Positions 23,253 through 31,240 of a DNA stretch of 38,556 nt are shown one piece after another. The DNA lies in contig CAJTDK010000027.1 in the NCBI GenBank assembly GCA_910575105.1, forward strand, positions 1-38,556, written 5' to 3'. The DNA comes from Lachnospiraceae bacterium (GTDB taxonomy: Bacteria > Bacillota > Clostridia > Lachnospirales > Lachnospiraceae). Positions within the stretch are counted from its first letter, which is position 1. Every line of letters begins with the position of its first letter. The translations under genes were made by a program, and so were the position numbers. The notes beneath the pieces were generated by a model. The model ran no database searches. It was given only the letters and a program-made list of their open reading frames with translations, and was not told the DNA's origin.

Positions 23253-26183
23253 CTATCTCCCTCCCGACCTAAGATTCTGCCTCGCCTGCGCGTCCACTAC
23301 CACCTCATCCAGCAGCGTGCCGCCCACATACACTGGAATACAGATCGTCCCAAAATTCTCCCCGCTCTGCATCCCCGCAAACATCTCCCGCAGCCCCGAA
23401 ACCATCTGCCGCACAGCCTCCAGAGAAGCCCCCTGCGCCTGGACCGCCTGCATATCCGCCAGCTTCGGGCTCACCACCATATCCCCGGCCACACCCTCCA
23501 CGGCTTTCCGCACCAGCCCCCGGCTCCTCTCAATCCCTCTCGCCAGACCGCCCATAAAATCCGGCATCCAGCTCTCATAATCCGTCAAAGGCCCCTCGTC
23601 CGGCACAGAAAAATGCAGGAAAGAACGTATCTTATCCGCCACGTCAGACACCGCGCTCACCACATTCCCTATGGCACTGCGGATACCCTCCGCAATCCCG
23701 TTGATAAAATCCATCCCCCACTGCAAAGCCCGCCCCGGCAGAGACGTAATAAACCCAATGGCCGACTGGAACCCATTCTGCACCACACTCCCCAGAGAAG
23801 CCAGCGCCGAACCAATCCCCGACACCATCCCCCGGAAAGCCTCCACCGCCGACTGCCTCAAATTCCCCGCCACGGAAACCACCAGATTTTTCAACCCGTT
23901 CCAGGCAACAACCGCCGCCGAAGACACCACAGACCACAAATTCCCCATAAAATCCCGAAGCCCCGACAGCAGAATAGACACATGGTTCACCAGCCCCTGC
24001 ACCGCAGAGCCAACCATCTGCCCAATCCCCGTCCAGATAGCAGAAGCCGCCTGCTGGATATTCGTCCAGATATGCAGCGCATCCTCTTTCAGCTTCGTAA
24101 AATTCCCCGTCACCAAGTCAATCAGCAGCAGAACCGGCCCCAGCACCACATTCTTAATCAACTCCCAGGCCCCCGAAGCCGCAGCCTGAATCCCAGACCA
24201 GATCCCCTGCAGCGTAACAGAAAGATTCTCCCACAAAGAGCGGATCATATCCACAATCCCGGCCAGCACCGGATTCTCCATCATGCCCGTCCAGACACTC
24301 CCGAAGAAATCCCCCACCGACTGCCAAAGCCCCGACCACCAGGCCGGAATCCCCTCAAAAAACGAAACCAGCGCCTCCCAGGCCGCCGGTATAGTCTCCG
24401 TAAAAAACGAACAGATAACCTCCCAGGCAGAAACAAAAAAGTCCCTCACCTGCGCCCAGACCGCATCCACCGCATCCCGGAACCACTCACACTTATTATA
24501 AAGCAGCACCACAGCCCCGATCACCGCAGCAATAGCAATGGGAACCCACCCGATAGCCGCCACCACCGCCGACAACGCCGGAACCACCGTCCCCGACACA
24601 AACCCGATCACCCCGGAAACAGCCCCCGCAACCTTCGGAACCACCGTCAAAATCGTCCCGACAGCCCCGACAACTTTCCCGACCACAATCAGCACCGGCC
24701 CCAGAGCCGCCGCCACCAGAGCCACCGTCACAATGACCTTCTTCGTCCCCTCGTCCAGACCGTTCAGCCAGTCCACAAGCCCCTGAATCCACCCGACAAC
24801 CTGCCGGATAGACGGCATCAAAATCTCCCCTATGGAAATTGCCAGCTCCTCCAACTGGCTCTTCAAGATCGTAAGCTGCCCCGCCAGATTGTCCTGCATG
24901 GTCTCGGCCATCCGCTCCGCCGTACCGTCACAGTTATTAATGGCACTGTTCAGCTTCTCAATATCCCCCGGAGCCGCGTTCATCACCGCCAGGAATCCGC
25001 TCATGGCATTCTTCCCCACCAGAGCCTCCGCATTGGCCGCCCTCTCCGCCTCCGACATCTGCGAAAACGCCGCCCGGCAGTCTCCCAGGATATCCCCCAG
25101 GCTTCTCATACTCCCGTCCGCATTGACCGTCTGCACCGTCAGCTCCCCAAAGGCATCCCCAACAAAAGTCACTTCCCCCGTCAGGCTCGTCAGCATAGTC
25201 CGCATAGCCGTACCCGCCTGGGAAGACTTAATCCCCGCATTCGCCATCAGCCCGATGGCTTCCGCCGTATCCTCCGCCGTGAACCCCAAAGCCCCTGCAA
25301 CCGGCGCACAATACTTGAACGTCTCTCCCATCATGGCCACGTTCGTATTCGCATTACTGCTTGCCGCCGCAAGGATATCCGCAAAATGCCCGGAATCCGA
25401 AGCCGACAGCCCCAGGGCGTTCAAAGCGTCCGTCACAATGTCGGAAGTAGTCGCCAGATCCTCCCCGGAAGCGGCCGCAAGGTTCATGATCCCCTCAATG
25501 CCGTCCAGCATGTCCCCGGTCTTCCAGCCAGCCATGGCCATATAATTCATAGCTTCTGCCGCCTCGGAAGCGGAGAACTTCGTTTTGCTCCCCATCTCCC
25601 GCGCCTTGTCCCGCAGGGCATCCAGCTCCTTCCCCGTGGCCCCGGACACCGCCGCCACCTGGCTCATGGCGGAATCAAAGTCAGAAGCCACCTTTACCGC
25701 CGCCGTGGCAAGCCCGCCCACAGCCGCCGTGACCGGCATCAGCTTCTGCCCGACGCCCTCAATGGAAGAACCCACACTCTGCAATTTCTCCCCGGCAGCC
25801 CCGATTTTCTGCAAAGCCACCGAAGACTGCTCCGCCTGCCGCTCCAAATCCCGCAGGGCATGTTCCGTCTCAATGATCTCCCTCTGCAAAGCGTCATACT
25901 GGCTCTGGGAAATCTCCCCCTTTGCCAGCGCCTCATTCGCCTGCTGCCCCGCCAGCTTCAAGGCATCCAGTTTCTCTTTCGTCTCACTGACCGCCTGGGA
26001 AAGGAGCCGCTGCTTCTGCGCCATCAGCTCCGCATTGCCCGGGTCCAGCTTCAACAACTTGTTCACGTCCTTTAGCTGTGCCTGCGTGTCCCGGATCTCC
26101 TTATTCACCTTTGAAAGCGCCGTGGAGAGCTTCGTAGTATCCCCGCCAATCTCCACCGTAATCCCCTGAATCCTGGATGCCAC
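23253..26183 (-). CDS. Tail tape measure protein, TP901 family
   Basis: A 976-residue protein that sets tail length and helps DNA or particle entry. The N-terminal coiled coil (KLSTALSKVNKEIRDTQAQL) leads into the TP901 core at about residues 170-400 (KVASDFDSAMSQVAAVSGAT; MNYMAMAGWKTGDMLDGIEG). Several hydrophobic segments lie between 490 and 600 (IVTVALVAAALGPVLIVVGK), as usual for the type, and the C-terminus has SVPDEGPLTDYESWMPDFM. By the general rule of about 0.15 nm per residue it would give a tail near 145 nm; this is an estimate. The start is a GTG with a weak site (GGGTGAGG). Two terminator-like hairpins lie 26-95 bases upstream. Confidence 0.93.
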   Translation of the reverse strand: MASRIQGITVEIGGDTTKLSTALSKVNKEIRDTQAQLKDVNKLLKLDPGNAELMAQKQRLLSQAVSETKEKLDALKLAGQQANEALAKGEISQSQYDALQREIIETEHALRDLERQAEQSSVALQKIGAAGEKLQSVGSSIEGVGQKLMPVTAAVGGLATAAVKVASDFDSAMSQVAAVSGATGKELDALRDKAREMGSKTKFSASEAAEAMNYMAMAGWKTGDMLDGIEGIMNLAAASGEDLATTSDIVTDALNALGLSASDSGHFADILAAASSNANTNVAMMGETFKYCAPVAGALGFTAEDTAEAIGLMANAGIKSSQAGTAMRTMLTSLTGEVTFVGDAFGELTVQTVNADGSMRSLGDILGDCRAAFSQMSEAERAANAEALVGKNAMSGFLAVMNAAPGDIEKLNSAINNCDGTAERMAETMQDNLAGQLTILKSQLEELAISIGEILMPSIRQVVGWIQGLVDWLNGLDEGTKKVIVTVALVAAALGPVLIVVGKVVGAVGTILTVVPKVAGAVSGVIGFVSGTVVPALSAVVAAIGWVPIAIAAVIGAVVLLYNKCEWFRDAVDAVWAQVRDFFVSAWEVICSFFTETIPAAWEALVSFFEGIPAWWSGLWQSVGDFFGSVWTGMMENPVLAGIVDMIRSLWENLSVTLQGIWSGIQAAASGAWELIKNVVLGPVLLLIDLVTGNFTKLKEDALHIWTNIQQAASAIWTGIGQMVGSAVQGLVNHVSILLSGLRDFMGNLWSVVSSAAVVAWNGLKNLVVSVAGNLRQSAVEAFRGMVSGIGSALASLGSVVQNGFQSAIGFITSLPGRALQWGMDFINGIAEGIRSAIGNVVSAVSDVADKIRSFLHFSVPDEGPLTDYESWMPDFMGGLARGIERSRGLVRKAVEGVAGDMVVSPKLADMQAVQAQGASLEAVRQMVSGLREMFAGMQSGENFGTICIPVYVGGTLLDEVVVDAQARQNLRSGGR

Positions 26184-26209
26184 GAACCCTCACCCGCCTT
26201 TCTCCAACG

Positions 26210-26232
26210 AAAAAAAGAGCCATCACTGGCTC
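26210..26232 (-). terminator. Terminator-like hairpin immediately upstream of tape measure
   Basis: GAGCCA pairs with TGGCTC around a 4-base loop, followed by TTTTTTT on the minus strand. It lies 26 bases before the tape measure start. Confidence 0.75.
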
Positions 26233-26247
26233 CCACAAAAATATATG

Positions 26248-26277
26248 AAAAAAGCGCCTGCCATTTCTGACAAACGC
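26248..26277 (-). terminator. Second terminator-like hairpin upstream of tape measure
   Basis: GCGTTTG pairs with CAGGCGC (7 bp including G-U pairs) and is followed by TTTTTT on the minus strand. In tandem with 26210-26232. Confidence 0.6.
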
Positions 26278-26303
26278 CTTATGTAAAAATCCACTCTATC
26301 CCG

Positions 26304-26906
26304 TTAAACTTCCCCCAGCAGCTCCCGCCGGTAATCCATATCCAGAACTATCCTGTGAAAATCCTTCATCCGCTTCCCGTCCATCAGCTTCTCACCCAGC
26401 TTCACCAGCGGCATCCGCTCCCACTTCGGCTCAACCCCCGTCTGGTTAAAATACCGCGCATAGGAAAATCCCCATTCTTCCGCCTCCGTCCCCTCAAACA
26501 CGAACACAACAGCCTCCATCAGCTTCACAATCGCAGAATCCCCAAACACCTCCTTCAAACACTCCGCCCCGCACTCATCATACCTCCCGTCAAAAGACAG
26601 GGCAAAATCATACTTCCCCCACCTGTCGCCGTCAAACTCCAGCGTCCCGGAGATATCCCCCTTGCAGGACGGCAGACCGATCTGTTCCATGACCTCCAGC
26701 GTATAATGCCTGCCATTAAAATCCGTCTCCATTTCAAACATATGGCAGATAAAAGCATCCGCTTCCACCTCTTCATCCTCTCGCACAAAAGAGACCGGCT
26801 TATAATCCAGCCCCTCCCATTCCTGCTTACCCGATAACGTCCGCTCCACCAGAGAACCAAGCAGCAGCTCCATAGTTTCCTTATCTATTTCCTCATACAT
26901 TCCCAT
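26304..26906 (-). CDS. Unknown protein of the right cargo block
   Basis: A 200-residue acidic protein from the ATG at 26906, which has GGGAGG 6 bases upstream; the longer frame begins with a TTG that overlaps the previous stop. It has alternating strands and helices (FICHMFEMETDFNGRHYTLE, GDISGTLEFDGDRWGKYDFA, AIVKLMEAVVFVFEGTEAEE). No family or catalytic motif is recognised and no membrane segment is seen. It is the last gene before the tandem terminators upstream of the tape measure. Confidence 0.65.
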   Translation of the reverse strand: MGMYEEIDKETMELLLGSLVERTLSGKQEWEGLDYKPVSFVREDEEVEADAFICHMFEMETDFNGRHYTLEVMEQIGLPSCKGDISGTLEFDGDRWGKYDFALSFDGRYDECGAECLKEVFGDSAIVKLMEAVVFVFEGTEAEEWGFSYARYFNQTGVEPKWERMPLVKLGEKLMDGKRMKDFHRIVLDMDYRRELLGEV

Positions 26907-26962
26907 GCCGTACCTCCCATAACTTTTATCCATTCGCAATCCAGCCGCATTCAACTCCGCCT

Positions 26963-27220
26963 TCAACTCTTCAAAAAATCACTGAACTCTTTCAGTTCCT
27001 TCTTCCTGCCCTCCGGAATACTGTTGAACTCCACATTACAGACCGCTCCCTCCAGCGCATACAAATGTACCAGACAGACATTCGGATACCTTTCCTTCAA
27101 TTTCAGAAAAGCCTGCTCCGCACCCGAACAAACCAGTTCCTCCGCTGAACCAATACCCACGGAATCCAGCTTCTTTGCCATCTCCTTACCAATATTCATC
27201 ATAGATGCTAATTCTGCCAT
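26963..27220 (-). CDS. TfoX C-terminal-domain protein
   Basis: An 85-residue protein matching the TfoX/Sxy C-terminal helix-hairpin-helix domain: NIGKEMAKKLDSVGIGSAEE, then LKERYPNVCLVHLYALEGAV. The N-terminal TfoX domain that pairs with it in competence regulators is missing; stand-alone copies are common in Firmicutes and their function is unclear. The ATG has GGGGGAAG upstream. It lies 16 bases before the Shedu-partner stop at 27237 in the same cargo block, but its composition is closer to the tail genes. Confidence 0.85.
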   Translation of the reverse strand: MAELASMMNIGKEMAKKLDSVGIGSAEELVCSGAEQAFLKLKERYPNVCLVHLYALEGAVCNVEFNSIPEGRKKELKEFSDFLKS

Positions 27221-27236
27221 GTCTTCCCCCTAAGAG

Positions 27237-27878
27237 TTATCGTTTAAATCCCATATGCGAATACTTATCTATAATAGGAACACCGTTATCCAGTAAATAA
27301 TTACCTACCATTTTTTCAACCAACTCACGTTCCTCTCTATTTTTAATTTCAGGCAGCGGGATAATAATAATCCTATTTTCATCCCACTCACATCCTGAAT
27401 ACTTAATTATTTTATACGAATTTGTATCTTTATCAAAATTTATATCATTTGAAGAACCTACTACACCTAAATACCCATCATTTGTAAATCGCAACCATAC
27501 CATATCGGATTGATCATTCAATTTATATTGTCTTTTTATAACTTCATAGTTTAAAAGCAATAGAATATCCACACCTTTTATACATATGCATTCACTGTCA
27601 ATTTTTATCTTAGACAAAAAAACATCAATCAATTTGCATATGTCATAATAATCAACTTTTCTCTTGTCATGTTCTGCTTTTCCTTGTTTTTTCCGATAAT
27701 TTGTTTTATCACAATCCACACTACATCTATAATCAGGATTGTTTTCGTCATATATAGGACAATCCAATGAAGTATTCTTATATTTCTTATATTCATTTGG
27801 TATTATCATAGCCAATCTCCTAGCTCCTGTTTCATCCTGCTCTAAAACAGAAATAATATTTTTTAATCTATATCCCAT
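27237..27878 (-). CDS. Unknown partner gene overlapping the SduA-like nuclease
   Basis: A 213-residue protein (SVLEQDETGARRLAMIIPNE, then the cysteine group CPIYDENNPDYRCSVDC near 38-54, then YYDICKLIDVFLSKIKIDSE and IKNREERELVEKMVGNYLLD). Its ATG overlaps the end of the SduA-like gene by 11 bases, so the two are made together. The composition is AT-rich, unlike the tail genes. I do not recognise the family. The cysteine cluster could bind a metal. Shedu is normally described as one gene, so this may be a second component, a regulator or an inhibitor; that is speculation from gene coupling. Confidence 0.6.
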   Translation of the reverse strand: MGYRLKNIISVLEQDETGARRLAMIIPNEYKKYKNTSLDCPIYDENNPDYRCSVDCDKTNYRKKQGKAEHDKRKVDYYDICKLIDVFLSKIKIDSECICIKGVDILLLLNYEVIKRQYKLNDQSDMVWLRFTNDGYLGVVGSSNDINFDKDTNSYKIIKYSGCEWDENRIIIIPLPEIKNREERELVEKMVGNYLLDNGVPIIDKYSHMGFKR

Positions 27879-28506
27879 TATGTAATAACCCTACATAATC
27901 TACAAGACGGTCATAACTCATGGTAGTTACTCCAAAATCTCTTTGCAATTCTCCCCTTAACTGATTGCTCATATCATCCATTCTGTCTCTTCTACCGACA
28001 ACAAGACAATATCGAAATCCCCACGGTGCTACATTATATGCAATTTCTTTTATGCCATCAGCACCAAGAAAATATCCCTTGTTTTGGTCAATCCAGCGCT
28101 TCCAGTCCCGAATTTGATTAAGCCCTTTTCTAACTTTATCAGTTTCCGAATTTGCTGTTTTTAATCTATAGTCTACATTTACATCCTCAAATTCTACAAA
28201 TACAAATTGATATCCTAATGAATTTTTACCTATTAGCAAATAGTCCAATCTGTACTCTGCCCCCAGTTGATATTCTGGTACAACGCAAGAAAAATGATGG
28301 CCAAAATCATATGCTTTCAATATTGATAGTGGAATAAACCACTTTTGATTACTCTTTATATAACTCTGTAAATCACTTTCTTTTTTTGAGGAATTTATAA
28401 TATCAAGCAATTCTTTAGCCTCTCTTTTACAATCCAATGAACGATAATCCGCCATCTCATAAACATAAAAATTCGATGGTAATTTAGAAGTCTGTAATTC
28501 ATCCAT
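27868..28506 (-). CDS. Shedu/SduA-like (DUF4263) PD-(D/E)XK nuclease
   Basis: A 212-residue protein with the SduA-domain pattern at residues 44-145: ESDLQSYIKSNQKWF, VVPEYQLGAEYRLDYLLIG (candidate D88), VFVEFEDVN (E105/E107), LNQIRDWKRWIDQNK (Q131). Shedu proteins are single-gene anti-phage nucleases; the fold is PD-(D/E)XK. Here the third catalytic position reads E-F-E, a variant seen in the family. I chose the ATG at 28506 with GGAGGT about 11 bases upstream. It starts about 100 bases past the chaperone frameshift product, before the tape measure gene. AT-rich and probably acquired. Its presence in a tail operon may protect the host from other phages; not tested. Confidence 0.75.
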   Translation of the reverse strand: MDELQTSKLPSNFYVYEMADYRSLDCKREAKELLDIINSSKKESDLQSYIKSNQKWFIPLSILKAYDFGHHFSCVVPEYQLGAEYRLDYLLIGKNSLGYQFVFVEFEDVNVDYRLKTANSETDKVRKGLNQIRDWKRWIDQNKGYFLGADGIKEIAYNVAPWGFRYCLVVGRRDRMDDMSNQLRGELQRDFGVTTMSYDRLVDYVGLLHNGI

Positions 28507-28604
28507 ACTAACGCTTACCTCCATACTCCGATTTACCGCTACCACCAGACAGCCTTTTCCCACTACCCATCATAGCAGAAAAAGGCCACCATATCAATCA
28601 GATT

Positions 28605-28790
28605 TCAGAACCGGTCCATATCCTCCTGCGTCCCAAGCTCACAGTACCGATACCCGTCATTCACCTGCTCCGTATACATGTCATTCACCAGCCCGATAGA
28701 CAAAAGTTCCGTATCCGCCATAGACAACCCCAACTGCACGCACCGGAGCAGGAATAACGGCGTGGTCATTTCACGCTCTGTAGGACGAAG
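28605..28790 (-). CDS. Tail assembly chaperone, frameshift extension (second frame)
   Basis: A 61-codon frame without its own credible start, entered by a -1 slip from the chaperone gene 28766-29143. The combined product would have 179 residues, joined at EAKKN then LRPTERE. The extension (TPLFLLRCVQLGLSMADTEL, LVNDMYTEQVNDGYRYCELG) is typical of the second part of the lambda G/GT-type tail chaperone in Firmicutes phages, in particular the -LGLS- and M-region helix. It ends with a TGA at 28605-28607 before the SduA-like gene. The frame is not a listed gene but is well supported by overlap, the slippery site and position. Confidence 0.8.
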   Translation of the reverse strand, partial: LRPTEREMTTPLFLLRCVQLGLSMADTELLSIGLVNDMYTEQVNDGYRYCELGTQEDMDRF

Positions 28791-29143
28791 TTTTTTTTAG
28801 CCTCCGCATCCGTCTGGACATTCAGCCCCCATAACTTGATAAGCTCCGGCAGTACCTGGTAAATGGAGAACGTATTGAACCCGTCCAGCCATTCCTCCAC
28901 ATCGTCTGGGATCTCCGGGTCTGCGTGCTTCGCCATGGTATAGGCGATATTCTCAAACATCTCCAAAGAAAACAGATCCAGATTGGAATGCTCTTCATCC
29001 CCTTCCCCGATACTCTTCTCCAGAATCCGCAGGTCCTTATAAATATCCCTCTGAAACTTCAACCGGTAAATCCTCGGAATCGCCGCCGAAGCCTTGAACA
29101 GCACCTCTTTCCCGTCAATCCCCACCTTCTTCACAATGCTCAT
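28766..29143 (-). CDS. Tail assembly chaperone (G-like), zero frame
   Basis: A 125-residue protein (KKVGIDGKEVLFKASAAIPR, then YRLKFQRDIYKDLRILEKSI, then ADPEIPDDVEEWLDGFNTFS and ELIKLWGLNVQTDAEAKKN). It has the layout of TP901/phi-type tail chaperones that fold and load the tape measure protein. The slippery run is at its C-terminal end, so a minor portion is made as a longer 179-residue fusion. It follows the major tail gene. Position and frameshift agree; the exact family name is less certain. Confidence 0.88.
   Translation of the reverse strand: MSIVKKVGIDGKEVLFKASAAIPRIYRLKFQRDIYKDLRILEKSIGEGDEEHSNLDLFSLEMFENIAYTMAKHADPEIPDDVEEWLDGFNTFSIYQVLPELIKLWGLNVQTDAEAKKNFVLQSVK
28790..28796 (-). 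promoter_or_regulatory. Candidate -1 ribosomal frameshift slippery site
   Basis: The zero-frame codons GCT AAA AAA AAC contain the heptamer A AAA AAC. A -1 slip reads on in the frame of 28605-28790. A similar site is found in most siphovirus tail chaperone pairs just upstream of the tape measure. Confidence 0.75.
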
Positions 29144-29158
29144 ACCCTTTCAGCCTCC

Positions 29159-29761
29159 TTAACCCTGACCTTCCAAATCATCTCCACTGCCGCCCGTCTC
29201 CGTCTTTGGAACCGGCAGATACACGCTCTTATACCACCCCTCATACGTCTCTGCAGAAGTCTTATTCCCCGTCTTCGCCTTCACATACCCGCTTGCTAGC
29301 GGCCTTGCCTTCACCGTCAGCGTCTCCGTCTGCACCTCCCGGCTTTCCTCATTGGTCTTCCCCTCGATCTTCGGCCTGCTGGCAGAACAGTTGTACAGCA
29401 CATGCCGGATCTTCCGGACATCCCCGTCAAACTCAAACAGCAGGGCAAAAGCCCCGGTCTCCGAATTGGCATTCTCCACCAGCACCTCATTCCCGTCCGC
29501 TTCCTCCTTCAGCACGTCCGTCCGGAAACTCTCCGGGATCAATGCAAGCTCCAGGTCCCCGTCATAGCCCATATTGTTGGCAATGATATAATACTCAATG
29601 CCGTCCGCATAAAAAGACTCCGGCTCCCCGTTGGGGTCCAGCGCCAGCGAAACCGCGCCGGGCATCGCCACCGGCGTATCAAACATCATCTCCCCGTCTT
29701 CCGCCACCCTCTGAAGCGCATAATGGCAGTTGCAGATATTGAACTTCACCTTGTTATTCAT
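29159..29761 (-). CDS. Major tail (tube) protein, phi13-type
   Basis: A 200-residue protein with the tail-tube pattern: KFNICNCHYALQ at the start, AMPGAVSLALDPNGEPESFY, NNMGYDGDLELALIPESF, then GAFALLFEFDGDVRKIRHVL. The charged, low-complexity C-terminus (KTETGGSGDDLEGQG) suggests an exposed tail. It stacks as hexamer rings around the tape measure to form the tube. It precedes the chaperone, as in TP901-like phages. Confidence 0.9.
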   Translation of the reverse strand: MNNKVKFNICNCHYALQRVAEDGEMMFDTPVAMPGAVSLALDPNGEPESFYADGIEYYIIANNMGYDGDLELALIPESFRTDVLKEEADGNEVLVENANSETGAFALLFEFDGDVRKIRHVLYNCSASRPKIEGKTNEESREVQTETLTVKARPLASGYVKAKTGNKTSAETYEGWYKSVYLPVPKTETGGSGDDLEGQG

Positions 29762-29766
29762 CCCGT

Positions 29767-30084
29767 CTATACCTCCGTCTCATACAGAACCTCATACAAC
29801 TTCTCCGACTCAATCCACACCTCGCTCTTCCCGTAGAAAATCCCGTGCCTCAACAGCACCGCCTCCACGGCCTCTTCCAGCTCCGGGTCCTTCAAGTCCG
29901 TATAAAGCTCAATGTCCAGCTCATTCTTCTTAAAATATGCAATCCCGTCCGCCGAAAAATTATCAGCCCTGGGATACAGAAACACCGCAAACGGCGGCTC
30001 CGGCGCCTCCCCTTCCACGAAATGGTCATAGGCAAAAGGAAGCCCCATTTCCTCCATCATTTCCAGCACGTCCCCATGGCTCAT
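29767..30084 (-). CDS. Tail terminator / tail completion protein
   Basis: A 105-residue protein (MEEMGLPFAYDHFVEGEAPE, YPRADNFSADGIAYFKKNEL, DIELYTDLKDPELEEAVEAV). The beta-then-helix arrangement and the position between the gp10-like and major tail genes fit a tail terminator that caps the tube. The ATG overlaps the stop of the upstream gp10-like gene (ATGA). No tail protein other than position supports the role. Confidence 0.75.
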   Translation of the reverse strand: MSHGDVLEMMEEMGLPFAYDHFVEGEAPEPPFAVFLYPRADNFSADGIAYFKKNELDIELYTDLKDPELEEAVEAVLLRHGIFYGKSEVWIESEKLYEVLYETEV

Positions 30085-30467
30085 TTGGACAGCCCCCTTT
30101 TTATCCCCTCTTCCAACTCCCGGATGCCCTTTTCCTCCGCCGGGGCAATATGCGGAATGGCTCTCACCCTGCCGCCGCCCCGCTTCGCATGGCCCTTCTC
30201 CAAAAGATGAGTAAGCTGATACCGGTTCCGGCTGTGTACCACCACCTCCAGCGTATTGGAAGTCTCCCTCTGCCGCTTCACCGCCCAGCTCTTCTTATAC
30301 TTCCCTGTCCTCACCGGAGCGCCCACCTGCGTCTCCTTCTTCACCGTGTTCCCGGCCTTCTTCACACAGTCCTTCATCACGTCCGTTGCAAGCTCCGCAT
30401 ACTCCAAAAGCCCGTCCATAATGGCATCCGCCATCTGGTCTACAGACACCCTCCGATTGTCAGCCAT
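30081..30467 (-). CDS. HK97 gp10-like neck/tail protein
   Basis: A 128-residue, strongly basic protein: MADAIMDGLLEYAELATDVM, DCVKKAGNTVKKETQVGAPV, RTGKYKKSWAVKR, and HSRNRYQLTHLLEKGHAKRG. The RTGxYxxSW and LLExGHxxRxGG motifs are diagnostic of the HK97 gp10 family, which sits at the neck or tail junction. It precedes the tail terminator. Retained although head genes are gone. Confidence 0.88.
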   Translation of the reverse strand: MADNRRVSVDQMADAIMDGLLEYAELATDVMKDCVKKAGNTVKKETQVGAPVRTGKYKKSWAVKRQRETSNTLEVVVHSRNRYQLTHLLEKGHAKRGGGRVRAIPHIAPAEEKGIRELEEGIKRGLSK

Positions 30468-30471
30468 CCCG

Positions 30472-30867
30472 TCACCTCTTCGCCAGAGAAGCCCGCAGCT
30501 TCAACGTCCTATTCTGATACCGCACGTTATCAATAAAAGAGATATTATAAACCTGCCCCCTGAACAAAATCCGGTAATGCTCCGTGTCCATATCAGCCGC
30601 TTCCGAACAGTACCGGATAATGAAATACATATCCTTCTGTGCGTTCATCTGCGCCGCCTCCCAGTATTCCTTCCCGGAAAGACTGTTCACAAAAGCGGAA
30701 CAGGAAAAATGATCCTCCCAGACCAGCACATGGTTCCCCGCCTTATCGTTCCCCAGAGAGCTTTTCTGGATCGTGATCCGCTCCTTCCACTCCCCCAAAG
30801 GATACCTCTGCCGGGAACTCCCGCCAGCCCCGCTAGTTCCATTGCTTCTGCCCCATTCCTCCGCCAT
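30472..30867 (-). CDS. Phage head closure protein (SPP1 gp16-type)
   Basis: A 131-residue protein with a short linker (NGTSGAGGSSRQRYPLGEWK) and the head-closure fold: ERITIQKSSLGNDKAGNHVL, EYWEAAQMNAQKDMYFIIRY, HYRILFRGQVYNISFIDNV, and RTLKLRASL. In siphophages this protein closes the portal once DNA is packaged. It overlaps the end of the connector gene by one base. Its retention without portal or capsid is notable. Confidence 0.85.
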   Translation of the reverse strand: MAEEWGRSNGTSGAGGSSRQRYPLGEWKERITIQKSSLGNDKAGNHVLVWEDHFSCSAFVNSLSGKEYWEAAQMNAQKDMYFIIRYCSEAADMDTEHYRILFRGQVYNISFIDNVRYQNRTLKLRASLAKR

Positions 30868-31145
30868 CAGAACACTTCCTTCCTGATACCGAACAGCAGG
30901 GAGCGTAAAGTCTGCACCAGTTCCTCATGGTCCGCCTGCTCCCTGTGCTCATACAGATAGGCCGTGACATACAAAACAGCAATCCGCGCCATGGGAAGAT
31001 GTCCTTCCAGCTCTCCCGCTTCCATCCGCGCCATATCCGCGCACATGCTCTCCCCGGTCTCCAACAGCCCGGAGATAAACCCGTCCTCGTCCGCACTGTC
31101 CACCCGGAGATACTGCTTCGCCTCTTCCAGCGTCACAACCGCCAT
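30867..31145 (-). CDS. Head-tail connector protein (HK97 gp6-like)
   Basis: A 92-residue helical protein (TLEEAKQYLRVDSADEDGFI, LLETGESMCADMARM, LPMARIAVLYVTAYLYEHRE, LRSLLFGIRKEVF), as expected for a gp6-like connector. The opening TLEEAKxYLRVD matches the family well. Start ATG with GGAGG upstream. It is the first structural gene; in a complete siphophage the major capsid gene would precede it, but here it follows two small accessory genes. Confidence 0.9.
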   Translation of the reverse strand: MAVVTLEEAKQYLRVDSADEDGFISGLLETGESMCADMARMEAGELEGHLPMARIAVLYVTAYLYEHREQADHEELVQTLRSLLFGIRKEVF

Positions 31146-31240
31146 CCTGCATCCCTCCTGCCTTTCATACCGGCAAGCCCCCTAAGCCCGTCCGCCACCA
31201 TGGAAAACCCGTCCGCGATCCTCAACAATTCACTTCCCAT
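31133..31240 (-). CDS. Small phage protein overlapping its neighbours
   Basis: A 35-residue frame (MGSELLRIADGFSMVADGLR...) with a GGAGGG site 9 bases upstream of the ATG, overlapping the upstream gene's stop by 11 bases and the connector gene's start by 13. This coupled arrangement suggests it is translated. It is too short to identify; amphipathic helix expected. Confidence 0.55.
   Translation of the reverse strand: MGSELLRIADGFSMVADGLRGLAGMKGRRDAGWRL

Noticed and set aside
23613-26075. 820-codon plus-strand frame opposite the tape measure gene
   Set aside because: Composition (Arg/His/Pro/Gln) is typical of an antisense shadow; the minus-strand tape measure is clearly the gene.
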